The notes beneath the pieces were generated by a model. The model had not been told where the DNA came from, ran no database searches, and saw only the letters and a list, made by a program, of their open reading frames with translations. Shown piece by piece: positions 1-16,932 of a DNA stretch of 64,000 nt; the stretch's first letter is position 1, and each line of letters begins with the position of its first letter. Both the position numbers and the translations under genes were made by a program. The DNA comes from Candidatus Zixiibacteriota bacterium (GTDB lineage Bacteria > Zixibacteria > MSB-5A5 > GN15 > FEB-12). The DNA is taken from contig JAVEYB010000015.1 in NCBI GenBank assembly GCA_034003725.1, forward strand, positions 1 through 64,000, read 5' to 3'.

Positions 1-73
1 GCGGGAGTAACTCAGTTGGTAGAGTCACAGCCTTCCAAGCTGTTGGTCGCGAGTTCGAGTCTCGTCTCCCGCT
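1..73 (+). tRNA. tRNA-Gly (anticodon TCC)
   Basis: A full cloverleaf can be folded. The acceptor stem pairs GCGGGAG (1-7) with CTCCCGC (66-72), and the anticodon stem ACAGC/GCTGT holds a seven-base loop with TCC at 34-36. The discriminator is T73 and CCA is not encoded. The gene starts at the first base of the window, so its promoter and any upstream tRNA genes lie outside. In many bacteria tRNA-Tyr, Gly and Thr precede tuf; here only Gly and Thr are visible. Confidence 0.97.
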
Positions 74-106
74 TTTTAATTTGTCTGCCAACCCGGGGTC
101 AATCGA

Positions 107-697
107 TTGAGATTTAACAGGATAGTCGTTCGAATCGGTATGTGCGGCATTGTTGCGGGGATTCTTGTCGCGCAGGGGTGTATCGAACGCAAGCCGTTGC
201 AGGTTGCCAAGAAAGAGAGCCCGGTGACGGCCCGTCTGGCGGAGATGATCGAGTCGGAACGCCGACTAAAAGATGCCCCGACTACGACGCCGCAGGGCTT
301 CCAGGCCCTCAACCGGAAGCATCGCGCCGAGATCTATCATTTTCTGGCACAAGCGGTTATTGTGATGCCCGAGGACCTGTACGCGGCCTCTGAGATTCTC
401 GGCCGAGCCGATGTCGAGGCTCCGGATGCCATTCTGCTGGCCCACCACCTTGCCGCGACAGCCGCTGACAAGGGGCTGGACAGCGCCCGCCTCAAAGCCG
501 CAATGCTCATCGACCGCTACCACGCCATTATCGGCAGGCCGCAATTGTATGGCACGCAATACATTACCGACAGCCTCGGAGTCCCGATTCTTTATCCGGT
601 CGACTCTTCCGTGTCCGATTCACAACGGGTGGCGTGGGGGGTGCAACCGCTGGATTCGCTGCGGGCAAATCTCGAGCGGAGCGGCGGGGGCAAATAA
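107..697 (+). CDS. Putative lipoprotein of unknown function
   Basis: The 196-residue product starts at a TTG and has an Arg-rich N-terminus, a short hydrophobic stretch and a lipobox ending in VAQGC (Cys25), so it should be exported and lipid-anchored. An ATG at 140 would leave a shorter signal with no positive n-region, so the TTG is preferred. The mature part is hydrophilic and probably helical, with no domain I recognise. It lies between tRNA-Gly and tRNA-Thr, where most bacteria have only tRNA genes before tuf. Function unknown. Confidence 0.75.
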   Translation: MRFNRIVVRIGMCGIVAGILVAQGCIERKPLQVAKKESPVTARLAEMIESERRLKDAPTTTPQGFQALNRKHRAEIYHFLAQAVIVMPEDLYAASEILGRADVEAPDAILLAHHLAATAADKGLDSARLKAAMLIDRYHAIIGRPQLYGTQYITDSLGVPILYPVDSSVSDSQRVAWGVQPLDSLRANLERSGGGK

Positions 698-799
698 GCT
701 GCCAACCGCCCGCCGGGGGGTGAATTCGGACTCCACCAAAACGGTCTAACCGTCGACCATTTCGCTAGATCGACCCACTTCACGTGGGAAAGAAATTTC

Positions 800-827
800 T
801 TGACATCGGGGGGGCTCGTTTTATATT
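800..827 (+). promoter_or_regulatory. Sigma-70-type promoter for tRNA-Thr/tuf transcription
   Basis: TTGACA (800-805) is followed after 16 bases by TATATT (822-827), a near-consensus housekeeping promoter. It lies about 75 bases upstream of tRNA-Thr. A perfect 12-base palindrome, CCGGTATACCGG (854-865), lies between the expected start point and the tRNA. Confidence 0.75.
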
Positions 828-903
828 GACGGCTCGCCTTTTAGGCGTGAAATCCGGTATACCGGCCGGAATGACAGGCACGATAAGATATTTTCTAAGC
901 GTA

Positions 904-976
904 GCCCAGATAGCTCAGTCGGTAGAGCACGTCCTTGGTAAGGACGAGGTCACCAGTTCGATCCTGGTTCTGGGCT
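904..976 (+). tRNA. tRNA-Thr (anticodon GGT)
   Basis: The acceptor stem pairs GCCCAGA (904-910) with TCTGGGC (969-975). The anticodon GGT is at 937-939 and the T-loop contains GTTCGATC. CCA is not encoded. It ends 36 bases before the first tuf gene, the usual thrT-tuf arrangement, and is probably cotranscribed with it. Confidence 0.97.
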
Positions 977-1012
977 CATTATATGCGAACCTGATGGAGG
1001 GACACCTCAGCC

Positions 1013-2215
1013 ATGGCGAAGGAGAAGTTTGATCGTTCGAAGCCGCACGTGAACGTTGGCACGATAGGTCACGTGGATCACGGGAAGACGACGTTGACGG
1101 CGGCGATCACGATGGTGATGGCGAGCCGTACGGGTACGGCGATACGGTCGTTTGATTCGATTGACAATGCTCCGGAGGAGCGTGAGCGGGGTATCACGAT
1201 CGCGACGTCTCATGTGGAGTACCAGTCGGCGAATCGTCATTATGCTCATGTGGACTGTCCGGGTCATGCGGATTACGTGAAGAACATGATAACGGGTGCG
1301 GCGCAGATGGACGGTGCGATACTGGTGGTATCGGCGGCGGACGGTCCGATGCCTCAGACGCGCGAGCACATTTTGTTGGCTCGTCAGGTGGGTGTTCCGT
1401 ACATCGTGGTGTTCATGAACAAGGTTGACATGGTTGACGATCCGGAGCTTTTGGATTTGGTGGAGTTAGAGGTCCGAGACCTGTTGAGTTCGTATGATTT
1501 TCCTGGGGATGAGATCCCGGTGATCCGGGGTTCGGCGTTGAAGGCGATGCAGGCGGGAGCGGACGGGAAGACGGAGGACGATTCGTTCAAGGCGGTATTG
1601 GAGTTGGTGGAGGCCTTGGACACGTACGTACCGGAGCCGAAGCGGGAGATGGACAAGCCGTTTTTGATGCCGGTGGAGGACGTTTTTTCGATTACGGGAC
1701 GCGGGACGGTGGGGACGGGCCGAATCGAGCGTGGGATCGTGAAGCAGGGAGAGGAAGTGGAGATCGTCGGATTTGGGGAGACGAAGAAGACGGTGTGCAC
1801 GGGGGTGGAGATGTTCCGGAAGATCCTTGATGAGGGTCGCGCGGGGGACAACGTGGGATTGTTGCTTCGCGGGGTTGATAAGGAGGAGCTGGAGCGGGGG
1901 ATGGTGATCGCGAAGCCGGGTTCGGTGACGCCGCACAAGAAGTTTACGGCGGAGGTGTACGTCTTGACGAAGGAGGAGGGAGGTCGTCACACGCCGTTTT
2001 TCACGGGGTATCGTCCGCAGTTTTATTTTCGGACGACGGACGTGACGGGGGTAGCGCATCTACCGCAGAATGTGGAGATGGTGATGCCGGGTGACAACAT
2101 CCAGATGGAAGTGGAGTTGATCACGCCGATCGCGATGGAAGAAGGTCTTCGGTTTGCGATCCGGGAAGGCGGCCGCACGATCGGCGCCGGTGTGATCGCC
2201 AAGATTGTCGAGTAA
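1013..2215 (+). CDS. tuf: Elongation factor Tu, copy 1
   Basis: This GTPase delivers aminoacyl-tRNA to the ribosomal A site. The 400-residue product has GHVDHGKT (19-26), DCPGH (81-85), NKVD (136-139) and SAL (174-176), followed by the two beta-barrel domains. The ATG at 1013 is preceded by a GGAGGG ribosome site. The reading frame appears base-for-base the same as the second copy at 16937-18139. Its codon choice (TTG for most leucines, GCG for nearly all alanines, many GGG and GGT) differs from neighbouring genes, except in the last 50 or so bases. The gene order tRNA-Thr, tuf, rpmG, tRNA-Trp, secE, nusG is conserved in many bacteria. Confidence 0.99.
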   Translation: MAKEKFDRSKPHVNVGTIGHVDHGKTTLTAAITMVMASRTGTAIRSFDSIDNAPEERERGITIATSHVEYQSANRHYAHVDCPGHADYVKNMITGAAQMDGAILVVSAADGPMPQTREHILLARQVGVPYIVVFMNKVDMVDDPELLDLVELEVRDLLSSYDFPGDEIPVIRGSALKAMQAGADGKTEDDSFKAVLELVEALDTYVPEPKREMDKPFLMPVEDVFSITGRGTVGTGRIERGIVKQGEEVEIVGFGETKKTVCTGVEMFRKILDEGRAGDNVGLLLRGVDKEELERGMVIAKPGSVTPHKKFTAEVYVLTKEEGGRHTPFFTGYRPQFYFRTTDVTGVAHLPQNVEMVMPGDNIQMEVELITPIAMEEGLRFAIREGGRTIGAGVIAKIVE

Positions 2216-2244
2216 CGAGCGATTTGAGATAAGCGAGGCAGAAA

Positions 2245-2397
2245 GTGCCCAGAGACCGAATCACGCTGGCCTGCGGCGAGTGCAAGCGGCGCAACTACAA
2301 TACGAAAAAGAACAAGCGCCTGCATCCGGAACGGGTGGAGTACCGCAAGTACTGCCCCTTTTGTAACAAGCACACGTCGCATAAAGAAACCAGGTAA
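2245..2397 (+). CDS. rpmG: 50S ribosomal protein L33
   Basis: This is a 50-residue protein read from a GTG start 29 bases after tuf. Two cysteine pairs, C10/C13 and C37/C40, make a zinc ribbon, so this is the zinc-binding (C+) form of L33. The sequence is Lys/Arg-rich and of normal length. It lies between tuf and tRNA-Trp, the usual place for rpmG. Confidence 0.95.
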   Translation: MPRDRITLACGECKRRNYNTKKNKRLHPERVEYRKYCPFCNKHTSHKETR

Positions 2398-2418
2398 GAC
2401 GGACACGAGTGTTACCGA

Positions 2419-2491
2419 AGGCCAGTAGCTCGAATGGTAGAGCGCCGGTCTCCAAAACCGGATGTTGGGGGTTCGAGTCCCTCCTGGCCTG
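2419..2491 (+). tRNA. tRNA-Trp (anticodon CCA)
   Basis: The acceptor stem pairs AGGCCAG (2419-2425) with CTGGCCT (2484-2490), the discriminator is G2491, and the anticodon CCA is at 2452-2454. The 3' CCA is not encoded. It lies between rpmG and secE with short spacers on both sides, so it is probably processed from the polycistronic transcript. Confidence 0.97.
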
Positions 2492-2515
2492 TTACTTACA
2501 GAGGTGTCGACGATT

Positions 2516-2713
2516 TTGGAAAAGCTAAAGAAATACCTCAAGGAAACGGTGGGTGAGCTTCGCAAGATGACCTGGCCTACCAAGGACGAGTTGATCGGAT
2601 CGACGATCGTCACGGTCGTGGTGTCTCTAATCGTCGCGATTTTTATCGGGATCGTTGATCGCGGCCTGACGTTTGTCGTGAAGTTGGTGTTTGGAGGAGG
2701 CGTTGGAGGCTGA
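2516..2713 (+). CDS. secE: Preprotein translocase subunit SecE
   Basis: SecE clamps SecY in the Sec translocon. The 65-residue product has the short bacterial layout: an amphipathic N-terminal helix, the conserved RKMTWPTKDEL hinge, and one transmembrane helix (about residues 25-50). I chose TTG 2516 because GAGGTG (2501-2506) sits nine bases upstream as a ribosome site; a GTG at 2504 would add four residues but has no ribosome site. The stop ends one base before nusG. Confidence 0.93.
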   Translation: MEKLKKYLKETVGELRKMTWPTKDELIGSTIVTVVVSLIVAIFIGIVDRGLTFVVKLVFGGGVGG

Positions 2714-2714
2714 T

Positions 2715-3257
2715 ATGGCCCTTCGCTGGTACGTCGCGCACACCTACTCGGGTCACGAGCAGAAAGCGAAACGGTACCTGGAGTCCGCCGTCGTTAACGA
2801 GGGGCTTCAGGACAAGTTTGGCCAGATTCTCGTGCCGACCGAGCAGGTGACCGAGATGAAGCAGGGGAAGCGATCGACCTCTACGCGGAAATTCCTCCCC
2901 AGCTACATATTAATAGAGATGGAGCTGGACAAGCAGACGCAGAATCTCGTCGTGAACACGCCGGGAATCACCAATTTCGTCGGCGCCGGCGGCAAACCGC
3001 AGGCGCTTCGTCAAAGCGAAGTGGAGCGGATTGTCGGCCAAATCGACCGCAGCCGGGAAGAGGAAAGTGATGACATTCCGTTCCAGGCCGGCGATGCCGT
3101 GAAAGTGAACGATGGGCCGTTTGCCGACTTTTCGGGGACGGTCAGTGAAGTGAATTTGGAGCGCAGGAAAGTCAAGGTGATGGTGTCGATATTCGGTCGT
3201 CCCACACCAGTGGAACTCGACTTCCTGCAGGTTGAACCAGTAAAGGCAAAATCCTGA
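2715..3257 (+). CDS. nusG: Transcription termination/antitermination factor NusG
   Basis: NusG binds the RNA polymerase clamp and links transcription to translation or Rho. The 180-residue product has the NGN domain starting LRWYVAHTYSGHE and a C-terminal KOW domain (about residues 125-160). A TTG further upstream would overlap secE, so the ATG at 2715 is preferred, with GGAGGC just before it. The pairing with secE is the normal one. Confidence 0.98.
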   Translation: MALRWYVAHTYSGHEQKAKRYLESAVVNEGLQDKFGQILVPTEQVTEMKQGKRSTSTRKFLPSYILIEMELDKQTQNLVVNTPGITNFVGAGGKPQALRQSEVERIVGQIDRSREEESDDIPFQAGDAVKVNDGPFADFSGTVSEVNLERRKVKVMVSIFGRPTPVELDFLQVEPVKAKS

Positions 3258-3283
3258 CAGGGTGAGCGGGAGCGAAACTACTC

Positions 3284-3709
3284 GTGGCAAAGAAACCGGT
3301 AGCTGAAATCAAATTGCAGATCCCGGCCGGGCAGGCCAATCCGGCGCCGCCGGTAGGTCCGGCGCTCGGCCAGCGCGGGGTCAATATCATGGAATTCTGC
3401 AAGGCGTTTAACGCTCGCACGCAGGGCGGCAACGGGATTCTCACCCCCGTCATTATTACCGTCTTCAGCGACAAGTCGTTTACGTTTATCACCAAGACCC
3501 CGCCGGCATCGACGCTTCTCAAGATGGCCGCAAAAGTCAAGAAAGGTTCGGGCGTTCCGAACCGGGACAAGATCGGCCAGGTGACGATCCAGCAGGTGAA
3601 AGAGATCGCCGAGCAGAAAATGCAGGACTTGAACGCCGCCAGCGTTGAGGCGGCCATTAAAATGGTTGCGGGGACTGCCCGCTCCATGGGAATAGAAGTG
3701 GTCGGCTGA
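3284..3709 (+). CDS. rplK: 50S ribosomal protein L11
   Basis: L11 forms the base of the GTPase-associated centre with 23S rRNA. The product has 141 residues, the standard length, and starts at a GTG. It carries the usual Pro-rich N-terminal stretch ([19 protein letters not shown]) and a C-terminal rRNA-binding domain. It is first in the rplK-A-J-L run, 26 bases after nusG. Confidence 0.98.
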   Translation: MAKKPVAEIKLQIPAGQANPAPPVGPALGQRGVNIMEFCKAFNARTQGGNGILTPVIITVFSDKSFTFITKTPPASTLLKMAAKVKKGSGVPNRDKIGQVTIQQVKEIAEQKMQDLNAASVEAAIKMVAGTARSMGIEVVG

Positions 3710-3786
3710 TCGCCGACTGCGAACACAACCACATTCGCTGGCACCTGTCCGGGGCGTATGAACCCGGTCGGGGAGAATAGGAGGTT

Positions 3787-4491
3787 ATGAAACGATCAAA
3801 GAAGTATCGGGATTTCCGCGCCAAAGTTGATCGGCAGAAGAAGTACCCGGTAGCTGAAGCGGTCAAGCTCCTGAAAGAAAACCACTACGTCAAGTTTGAC
3901 GAGTCGGTGGAGCTGGCCATCCGCCTGGGGGTCGATCCCAAACACGCCGACCAGATGGTCCGCGGCACGGTCTCCCTTCCCAATGGAACGGGCAAGTCGG
4001 TGCGCGTAGCCGTGTTTGCGGCCGGCGAGAAGGCGGAAGAGGCGCGCCGGGCCGGTGCTGACTTTGTCGGCGCCGAAGATCTGGCCGAGAAGGTCAAGGG
4101 TGGCTGGACCGATTTCGAGGTTGCGGTTGCAACCCCGGATATGATGCGGATCCTCGGCCCGTTGGGGAAGGTACTTGGTCCCCGCGGGTTGATGCCGAAC
4201 CCGAAGACCGGTACGGTCACGATGGATATCGAGCGCACGGTCAAGGAGTTGAAGGCGGGACGTATCGAGTTCCGTGTTGACAAACTGGCGAATGTGGCCG
4301 TCTCGATCGGCAAGATCTCGTTCGACGAAGCCAAGCTGATCGAGAACATTCACGCGTTTGTCGACGCCATTCTTCGGGCCAAGCCCGCGTCGGCGAAGGG
4401 GTCATATGTCCTCGGCGTCGCACTCTGTTCGACCATGAGCCCCGGTATAAAACTCGATTATGCCGAACTAACCTCGGCTCTGCGGAAGTAG
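3787..4491 (+). CDS. rplA: 50S ribosomal protein L1
   Basis: L1 forms the mobile L1 stalk at the E site. The 234-residue product is full length and includes the conserved segment [15 protein letters not shown] near residues 135-150. The ATG is preceded by an AGGAGG ribosome site. In many bacteria L1 represses its own operon by binding leader mRNA; the 77-base spacer after rplK may hold that site, but I could not assign it. Confidence 0.98.
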   Translation: MKRSKKYRDFRAKVDRQKKYPVAEAVKLLKENHYVKFDESVELAIRLGVDPKHADQMVRGTVSLPNGTGKSVRVAVFAAGEKAEEARRAGADFVGAEDLAEKVKGGWTDFEVAVATPDMMRILGPLGKVLGPRGLMPNPKTGTVTMDIERTVKELKAGRIEFRVDKLANVAVSIGKISFDEAKLIENIHAFVDAILRAKPASAKGSYVLGVALCSTMSPGIKLDYAELTSALRK

Positions 4492-4505
4492 AGGAGTTGG
4501 ATATC

Positions 4506-5033
4506 ATGCCGAAACCTGACAAACTCGAAAAGGTCGCTGAGCTGAAAAAGCTCTTCGAAGAATCCAGCTCCTTTTTTGTCACGGATTACCAGGGCCTGAA
4601 CGTGGCTCATGTCACGGAACTGCGCCGGAATCTGCGCAAGGGTCACGTCACCTACGTGGTGGCTAAGAACACCCTGCTGAAGATTGCGGCCAGAGAGGCC
4701 GGGGTAACCGATGACATTCGGGCATCGCTGGAAGGGCCGACGGCCGTGGCGTTTTGCTACGACGATCCGAGCGTCCCGGCGAAAATTCTCCACGAGTCCT
4801 ACAAGGAACGGGAGATGCCGCGCATCAAGGTGTTCGTCGTTGACGACCACGTGCATGCGGGCACTGAGATCAAGCGGCTGGCCGACCTGCCGTCGCGCGA
4901 AGTCCTCCTGTCCCAGGTGATAGCGGCCGTCGAATCGCCGCTGACTGCGGTGATCGGGACGATCGATGCTATCATGCGGGATTTGGTGGGGACTATCGAC
5001 GCGCTGGCGAGAAAACGCGAGAGCGAAAGTTGA
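4506..5033 (+). CDS. rplJ: 50S ribosomal protein L10
   Basis: L10 anchors L7/L12 dimers to the ribosomal stalk. I start the protein at ATG 4506, nine bases after GAGGAG (4491-4496), giving 175 residues; TTG 4497 would add three residues and leave no spacing for the ribosome site. The N-terminal RNA-binding domain and the C-terminal helix that holds L12 are both recognisable. It is followed by rplL after 66 bases. Confidence 0.97.
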   Translation: MPKPDKLEKVAELKKLFEESSSFFVTDYQGLNVAHVTELRRNLRKGHVTYVVAKNTLLKIAAREAGVTDDIRASLEGPTAVAFCYDDPSVPAKILHESYKEREMPRIKVFVVDDHVHAGTEIKRLADLPSREVLLSQVIAAVESPLTAVIGTIDAIMRDLVGTIDALARKRESES

Positions 5034-5099
5034 GCCGGGTCGATCCGCGTATACGAAAGACACGAAACGTAAACATAGTAGTATTGAGAGGTTTGTGAC

Positions 5100-5486
5100 G
5101 TGGCAAACGCAGCAATTGATGAAATCGTCGACAAGATTTCTGTCTTGAGCGCAATGGACCTGGCCGACCTGTCGAAGGCGCTGCAGGAGAAGTTCGGCGT
5201 TACCGCCGCAGCTCCGGTGGCCATGATGCCGGGTATGATGGCCGGTGGTGGCGGCGAAGCCGCCGTTGAAGAGAAGACTGAGTTCGACGTGGAACTGCAG
5301 GCCGCCGGCGACAAGAAGATCCAGGTCATTAAAGTTGTGCGTGAGTTGACCTCCCTGGGCCTGAAAGAGGCCAAGGACCTGGTTGACGGCGCTCCGGCCA
5401 AGGTGAAGGAAGGCGTCTCCAAGGAAGAGGCCGAGTCCATCAAGGCCAAGCTTGAAGAAGTCGGCGCCTCCGTTCAGATCAAATAG
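5100..5486 (+). CDS. rplL: 50S ribosomal protein L7/L12
   Basis: This stalk protein recruits translation GTPases. The 128-residue product starts at GTG 5100. It has an N-terminal dimerisation helix, an Ala/Gly/Met-rich hinge (about residues 36-56) and the conserved C-terminal domain with [14 protein letters not shown]. Two candidate attenuator hairpins follow before rpoB, as expected where ribosomal and polymerase expression must be uncoupled. Confidence 0.98.
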   Translation: MANAAIDEIVDKISVLSAMDLADLSKALQEKFGVTAAAPVAMMPGMMAGGGGEAAVEEKTEFDVELQAAGDKKIQVIKVVRELTSLGLKEAKDLVDGAPAKVKEGVSKEEAESIKAKLEEVGASVQIK

Positions 5487-5502
5487 CCGGCTCCGAGTGT
5501 GT

Positions 5503-5534
5503 GACGGCCGGGAACCAAACGGGTCCCGGCCCGT
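5503..5534 (+). promoter_or_regulatory. rplL-rpoB hairpin 1 (candidate attenuator)
   Basis: A stem of about ten pairs forms between ACGGCCGGGA and TCCCGGCCCGT, with one bulge and a short AACCAAACGGG-type loop region. No uridine run follows, so it is not a standard intrinsic terminator. Its place, 17 bases after rplL in the 267-base gap before rpoB, matches where other bacteria attenuate or process the L7/L12-rpoB transcript. Confidence 0.5.
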
Positions 5535-5703
5535 TATCAGGTGGTAGATGCGCAGGTAGCGCAGTTTCCCATAGTTTTTTTCTGGTTGGTCGATTGACTG
5601 CAGAACCGGCTCCCTTTAGAGAAGACTCTGGGGAGAAAACATGACGTTGATGACAGAATCGTCCACGCGTACACAGACTTTCGCATCCAGGAAATCCCCT
5701 CGC

Positions 5704-5733
5704 CGGAGGAGTACGTCCTCCGCGGGCCTTTTT
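5704..5733 (+). promoter_or_regulatory. rpoB leader hairpin 2 with T-run (candidate attenuator)
   Basis: GGAGGA pairs with TCCTCC around a short loop, and CTTTTTCT follows within seven bases. The hairpin sits about 20 bases before the rpoB start, immediately upstream of its AGGAGG ribosome site (5740-5745). It could act as a partial terminator. A 44-codon reading frame (5641-5775) runs straight through it. The stem is short, so this is a candidate only. Confidence 0.4.
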
Positions 5734-5753
5734 CTATTTAGGAGGGATTCGAT

Positions 5754-9524
<3,771 letters not shown>

Positions 9525-9544
9525 GCGGGCAGGCAGTGCTGAGA

Positions 9545-9570
9545 CAGGCGGGGTGTCGAACCCCCGCCTG
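9545..9570 (+). promoter_or_regulatory. Perfect hairpin between rpoB and rpoC
   Basis: CAGGCGGGG (9545-9553) pairs over nine bases with CCCCGCCTG (9562-9570) around an eight-base loop. No T-run follows, so termination is unlikely. It may stabilise or mark a processing point in the rpoBC mRNA. It ends seven bases before the rpoC ribosome site AAGGAG. Confidence 0.5.
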
Positions 9571-9589
9571 ATGAATAAAGGAGTCTGAA

Positions 9590-13692
<4,103 letters not shown>

Positions 13693-13696
<4 letters not shown>

Positions 13697-13720
13697 CATG
13701 CAGGCGGTTTCGTCTAAATT
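13693..13720 (+). promoter_or_regulatory. Promoter of the str (rpsL) operon, overlapping the rpoC stop
   Basis: TTGACA (13693-13698) and TAAATT (13715-13720) are separated by 16 bases. The -35 element contains the rpoC stop codon TGA. The next gene is rpsL, 53 bases downstream, so the S12-S7-EF-G genes can be transcribed apart from the polymerase genes. Confidence 0.75.
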
Positions 13721-13772
13721 GCGAGTCTCTTTTGCGTATGCAGCAACAGATGACAGGTAAGCAGGAGAAGTT

Positions 13773-14147
13773 TTGCCGACTATTAACCAGTTGATCCGCA
13801 AGGGCCGCAAGCAGGTCGTTGACAAAAACAAAGTGCCGGCCCTGAATGCGTCGCCGCAGAAGCGGGGCGTGTGCACGCGCGTGTATACGTCGACGCCCAA
13901 GAAGCCGAATTCGGCGCTTCGGAAGGTAGCCCGCGTCCGTCTGACGAACCAGATCGAAGTGACGGCCTACATTCCGGGCGAAGGACACAACCTGCAGGAG
14001 CACTCGATTGTGCTTATTCGCGGCGGTCGTGTGAAGGACCTGCCCGGCGTCCGCTACCATGTCATCCGCGGCACGATGGATACGGCTGGCGTGGCCGAAC
14101 GGAAACGCGGCCGTTCAAAATACGGCACCAAGAAGCCCAAGGCGTAA
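13773..14147 (+). CDS. rpsL: 30S ribosomal protein S12
   Basis: S12 monitors codon-anticodon pairing at the decoding centre. The 124-residue product starts at TTG 13773 after CAGGAG. K43 and K44 in [11 protein letters not shown] and K88-D89 in [13 protein letters not shown] are the residues usual for streptomycin-sensitive ribosomes. It is the first gene of the str operon here, with its own promoter upstream. Confidence 0.98.
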   Translation: MPTINQLIRKGRKQVVDKNKVPALNASPQKRGVCTRVYTSTPKKPNSALRKVARVRLTNQIEVTAYIPGEGHNLQEHSIVLIRGGRVKDLPGVRYHVIRGTMDTAGVAERKRGRSKYGTKKPKA

Positions 14148-14156
14148 GTAGATAAT

Positions 14157-14627
14157 ATGCCGAGAAGAAGAAAGCGACCGAAAAGACCAATCCAGCCGGA
14201 CTTCCGGTATCAGGATACGCTGGTCACACAGTTTGTCTCGTCGTTGATGAAGCGCGGCAAGCGCTCCACCGCCGAGCAGTTGTTTTATGATGCCTGCGAT
14301 CTGATGGAGAAAAAGACGGGCGACAACGCGCTCGACGTTTTCCGCAAGGCGATGAACAACGTTAAGCCGGTGCTCGAGGTGCGCTCCCGCCGTGTCGGTG
14401 GCGCCACCTATCAGGTACCGGTCGAAGTTCGCCAGGATCGCCGCACCGCGCTGGCTATCCGCTGGCTCATCCAGTACGCCACGGCCCGGAACGAGAAGTC
14501 AATGGCCGACAAGCTGGCCGCGGAATTCATGGCCGCCGCCAACAACGATGGTGGATCTGTTAAGAAGAAGGAGGACACTCACAAGATGGCTGAGGCCAAT
14601 AAGGCCTTCGCGCATTTCCGGTGGTAA
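14157..14627 (+). CDS. rpsG: 30S ribosomal protein S7
   Basis: S7 starts assembly of the 30S head and lines the E site. The 156-residue product begins PRRRKRPKRP and ends KAFAHFRW, the typical full-length form. It lies nine bases after rpsL. The next 211 bases before fusA hold only a small six-pair hairpin (14636-14651); I see no clear terminator or promoter there. Confidence 0.98.
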   Translation: MPRRRKRPKRPIQPDFRYQDTLVTQFVSSLMKRGKRSTAEQLFYDACDLMEKKTGDNALDVFRKAMNNVKPVLEVRSRRVGGATYQVPVEVRQDRRTALAIRWLIQYATARNEKSMADKLAAEFMAAANNDGGSVKKKEDTHKMAEANKAFAHFRW

Positions 14628-14838
14628 GCGGTTTGCCTCTCCACTGAGAGGAACAGCTGTATGGAACCTCAGGAATCCAAACACCCTCGAGTATGATGAT
14701 TGCGCGCCTTCTGTCTGAAACACGCTGATTAGCTGCTCCAAACTGACCGTTGCCAAAACCTGCTGATTGTCAACGATCGCTGCAGCTTCTCGGGACTCAG
14801 TCAAATTGTTGTAGTGGACTATCAGTCAGGGATTTTTT

Positions 14839-16917
14839 ATGCCCGGCAGCGAGAAGTTACATACCGTCCGTAACATCGGCATTATGGCCCATATTGACGC
14901 CGGTAAGACCACTACGACCGAGCGTATTCTCTTTTATACGGGCAAAACGCACCGTCTCGGCGAAGTGCACGAGGGTGCGGCGACGATGGACTGGATGGAA
15001 CAGGAGAAAGAGCGCGGCATCACGATCACGTCGGCCGCCACGACTTGCTTCTGGCGCGACCACACCATCAATATTATCGATACGCCGGGTCATGTGGACT
15101 TTACTGTCGAGGTGGAGCGTTCACTGCGCGTTCTCGATGGCGCCGTAGCTCTGTTTTGCGCCGTGGGCGGAGTGGAGCCGCAGTCCGAAGCCGTTTGGCG
15201 ACAGGCCGACAAATACGGCGTTCCCCGTATCGCCTATATCAATAAGATGGACCGGGTCGGAGCCAGCTTTGAACACACCCTGCAGATGATGCGCGACCGG
15301 TTTGCCACCACCTGTGTGGCGATCGCTATTCCGGCGGGCGAAGGGGAGATGTTTTCCGGGATTATAGATTTGCTCAATATGAAATTCCGTGTTTACCACG
15401 AGGAATCCCAGGGAACGACGTTCGAGGATCTGGATGTCCCCGACGACATGCTCCACACCGCGAACGAGTACCGCGAGAAGATGCTCGAGGCGGTCGCGGA
15501 TTTCGACGACCACCTGCTGGAGCAGTTTTTGCACGACGAGCCGATCGATCCGAAACAGGTCATGGCGGCCGTTCGCAAGGCCACCATCGCCGGCAAGATG
15601 GTCCCGGTCATGTGCGGTTCCTCGTTCAAGAACAAGGGCGTTCAGAAACTGCTCGACACCATTGTCGACTTTCTGCCGTCACCGCTCGACATGCCTCCGA
15701 TCGAAGGGCACGATGTCCATCACCGCGACAAGACACTGGTCCGCAAACCGTCGGTTGATGAGCCGACTTCGGCGCTGGCCTTCAAAATCATGACCGACCC
15801 ATTTGTCGGTCGCCTGACATATTTGCGCGTCTATTCCGGTTCCGTCAACGCCGGTTCGTATTTGCTCAATCCGGCCAGCGGCATCAAGGAGCGTATCGCC
15901 CGGCTCTTGCGGATGCACTCCAATAAGCGCGAGGACATCAAGGTCGCCAACGCCGGCGATATTGTTGCTGCCATCGGGCTGCGCAAAACCACCACCGGGG
16001 ATACGCTGTGTGATGTCAAACACCCGATCGTCCTCGAACGCATGTCATTCCCCGAACCGGTGGTGATGGTGTCGATCGAGCCGAAGACGAAGGCCGACCA
16101 GGACAAACTCACCGATGCGTTGATAAAGCTCTCGGAGGAGGACCCGACTTTCAAGATCCGTCAGGACGAAGAGACGGGCCAGACGGTCATCTCGGGCATG
16201 GGAGAGTTGCATCTGGAGATTCTCGTCGACCGCCTCATGCGCGAGTTTGGCGTTGATGCGTCCGTCGGTCGTCCGTCGGTCGCGTACAAGGAAACGATTA
16301 CGCGCGAGGTTGAGGCCGAAGGCAAGTTTGTCCGCCAGAGCGGCGGCAAGGGTCAGTACGGACACGTGATGATGCGGTTCCGGCCCGCTGCCGAAGGCGA
16401 AGAGTTCGTGTTTGAAAACAAGCTGATTGGCGGTACCGTCCCGCGCGAGTATGTGCCTGCGGTGGAAAAGGGCGTCAAAGACGCGCTTCAGAATGGGATT
16501 ATCGCCGGGTATCCTGTGGTCGGCGTGCATGCAGAGATCTACGACGGTTCCTACCACGAAGTTGATTCCAACGAAATGGCTTTCCGGATCGCCGGGTCTA
16601 TGGCCTTTCAGGCCGGCGCCAAGAAGGCGGGACCGCTTCTGCTTGAGCCCATCATGGATGTCGAAGTGGTAGTGCCCGAGGCGTATATGGGTTCGGTGGT
16701 CGGCGATTTGAACTCCCGGCGCGGCAAAATCAATGGCATGGTACCGCGAAACGACGTTACGGTTATCGCCGTTTCCGTGCCGCTGTCCGAGATGTTCGGC
16801 TATGCCAACACGTTGCGCAATATTTCACAGGGCCGGGCTGTTTTTACCATGCAGTTCGCACGGTACTCGCCGGTTCCCCAGGAAGTTTCGAAGAAGATAA
16901 TGGAAAACGTACTATAG
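14839..16917 (+). CDS. fusA: Elongation factor G
   Basis: EF-G drives ribosomal translocation using GTP. The 692-residue product has AHIDAGKT (17-24), DTPGH near residue 81, NKMD near residue 136, and the later beta-barrel and C-terminal domains with normal spacing. It is of the housekeeping length and lies in the conserved rpsL-rpsG-fusA-tuf order. tuf copy 2 follows after 19 bases. Confidence 0.99.
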   Translation: MPGSEKLHTVRNIGIMAHIDAGKTTTTERILFYTGKTHRLGEVHEGAATMDWMEQEKERGITITSAATTCFWRDHTINIIDTPGHVDFTVEVERSLRVLDGAVALFCAVGGVEPQSEAVWRQADKYGVPRIAYINKMDRVGASFEHTLQMMRDRFATTCVAIAIPAGEGEMFSGIIDLLNMKFRVYHEESQGTTFEDLDVPDDMLHTANEYREKMLEAVADFDDHLLEQFLHDEPIDPKQVMAAVRKATIAGKMVPVMCGSSFKNKGVQKLLDTIVDFLPSPLDMPPIEGHDVHHRDKTLVRKPSVDEPTSALAFKIMTDPFVGRLTYLRVYSGSVNAGSYLLNPASGIKERIARLLRMHSNKREDIKVANAGDIVAAIGLRKTTTGDTLCDVKHPIVLERMSFPEPVVMVSIEPKTKADQDKLTDALIKLSEEDPTFKIRQDEETGQTVISGMGELHLEILVDRLMREFGVDASVGRPSVAYKETITREVEAEGKFVRQSGGKGQYGHVMMRFRPAAEGEEFVFENKLIGGTVPREYVPAVEKGVKDALQNGIIAGYPVVGVHAEIYDGSYHEVDSNEMAFRIAGSMAFQAGAKKAGPLLLEPIMDVEVVVPEAYMGSVVGDLNSRRGKINGMVPRNDVTVIAVSVPLSEMFGYANTLRNISQGRAVFTMQFARYSPVPQEVSKKIMENVL

Positions 16918-16932
16918 AGCGGAGGCGTGAGA

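Noticed and set aside
854-865. Palindrome CCGGTATACCGG before tRNA-Thr
   Set aside because: A single short palindrome between promoter and tRNA; I could not tell an operator from chance, so it is only mentioned with the promoter.
1384-2059. Long antisense frames inside tuf (also at 17308-17983)
   Set aside because: They are opposite a fully conserved gene, have biased Arg/His- or Ser/Pro-rich products, and recur only because the two tuf copies are the same.
5594-5620. Possible promoter TTGACT before rpoB
   Set aside because: No acceptable -10 element at 15-19 bases.
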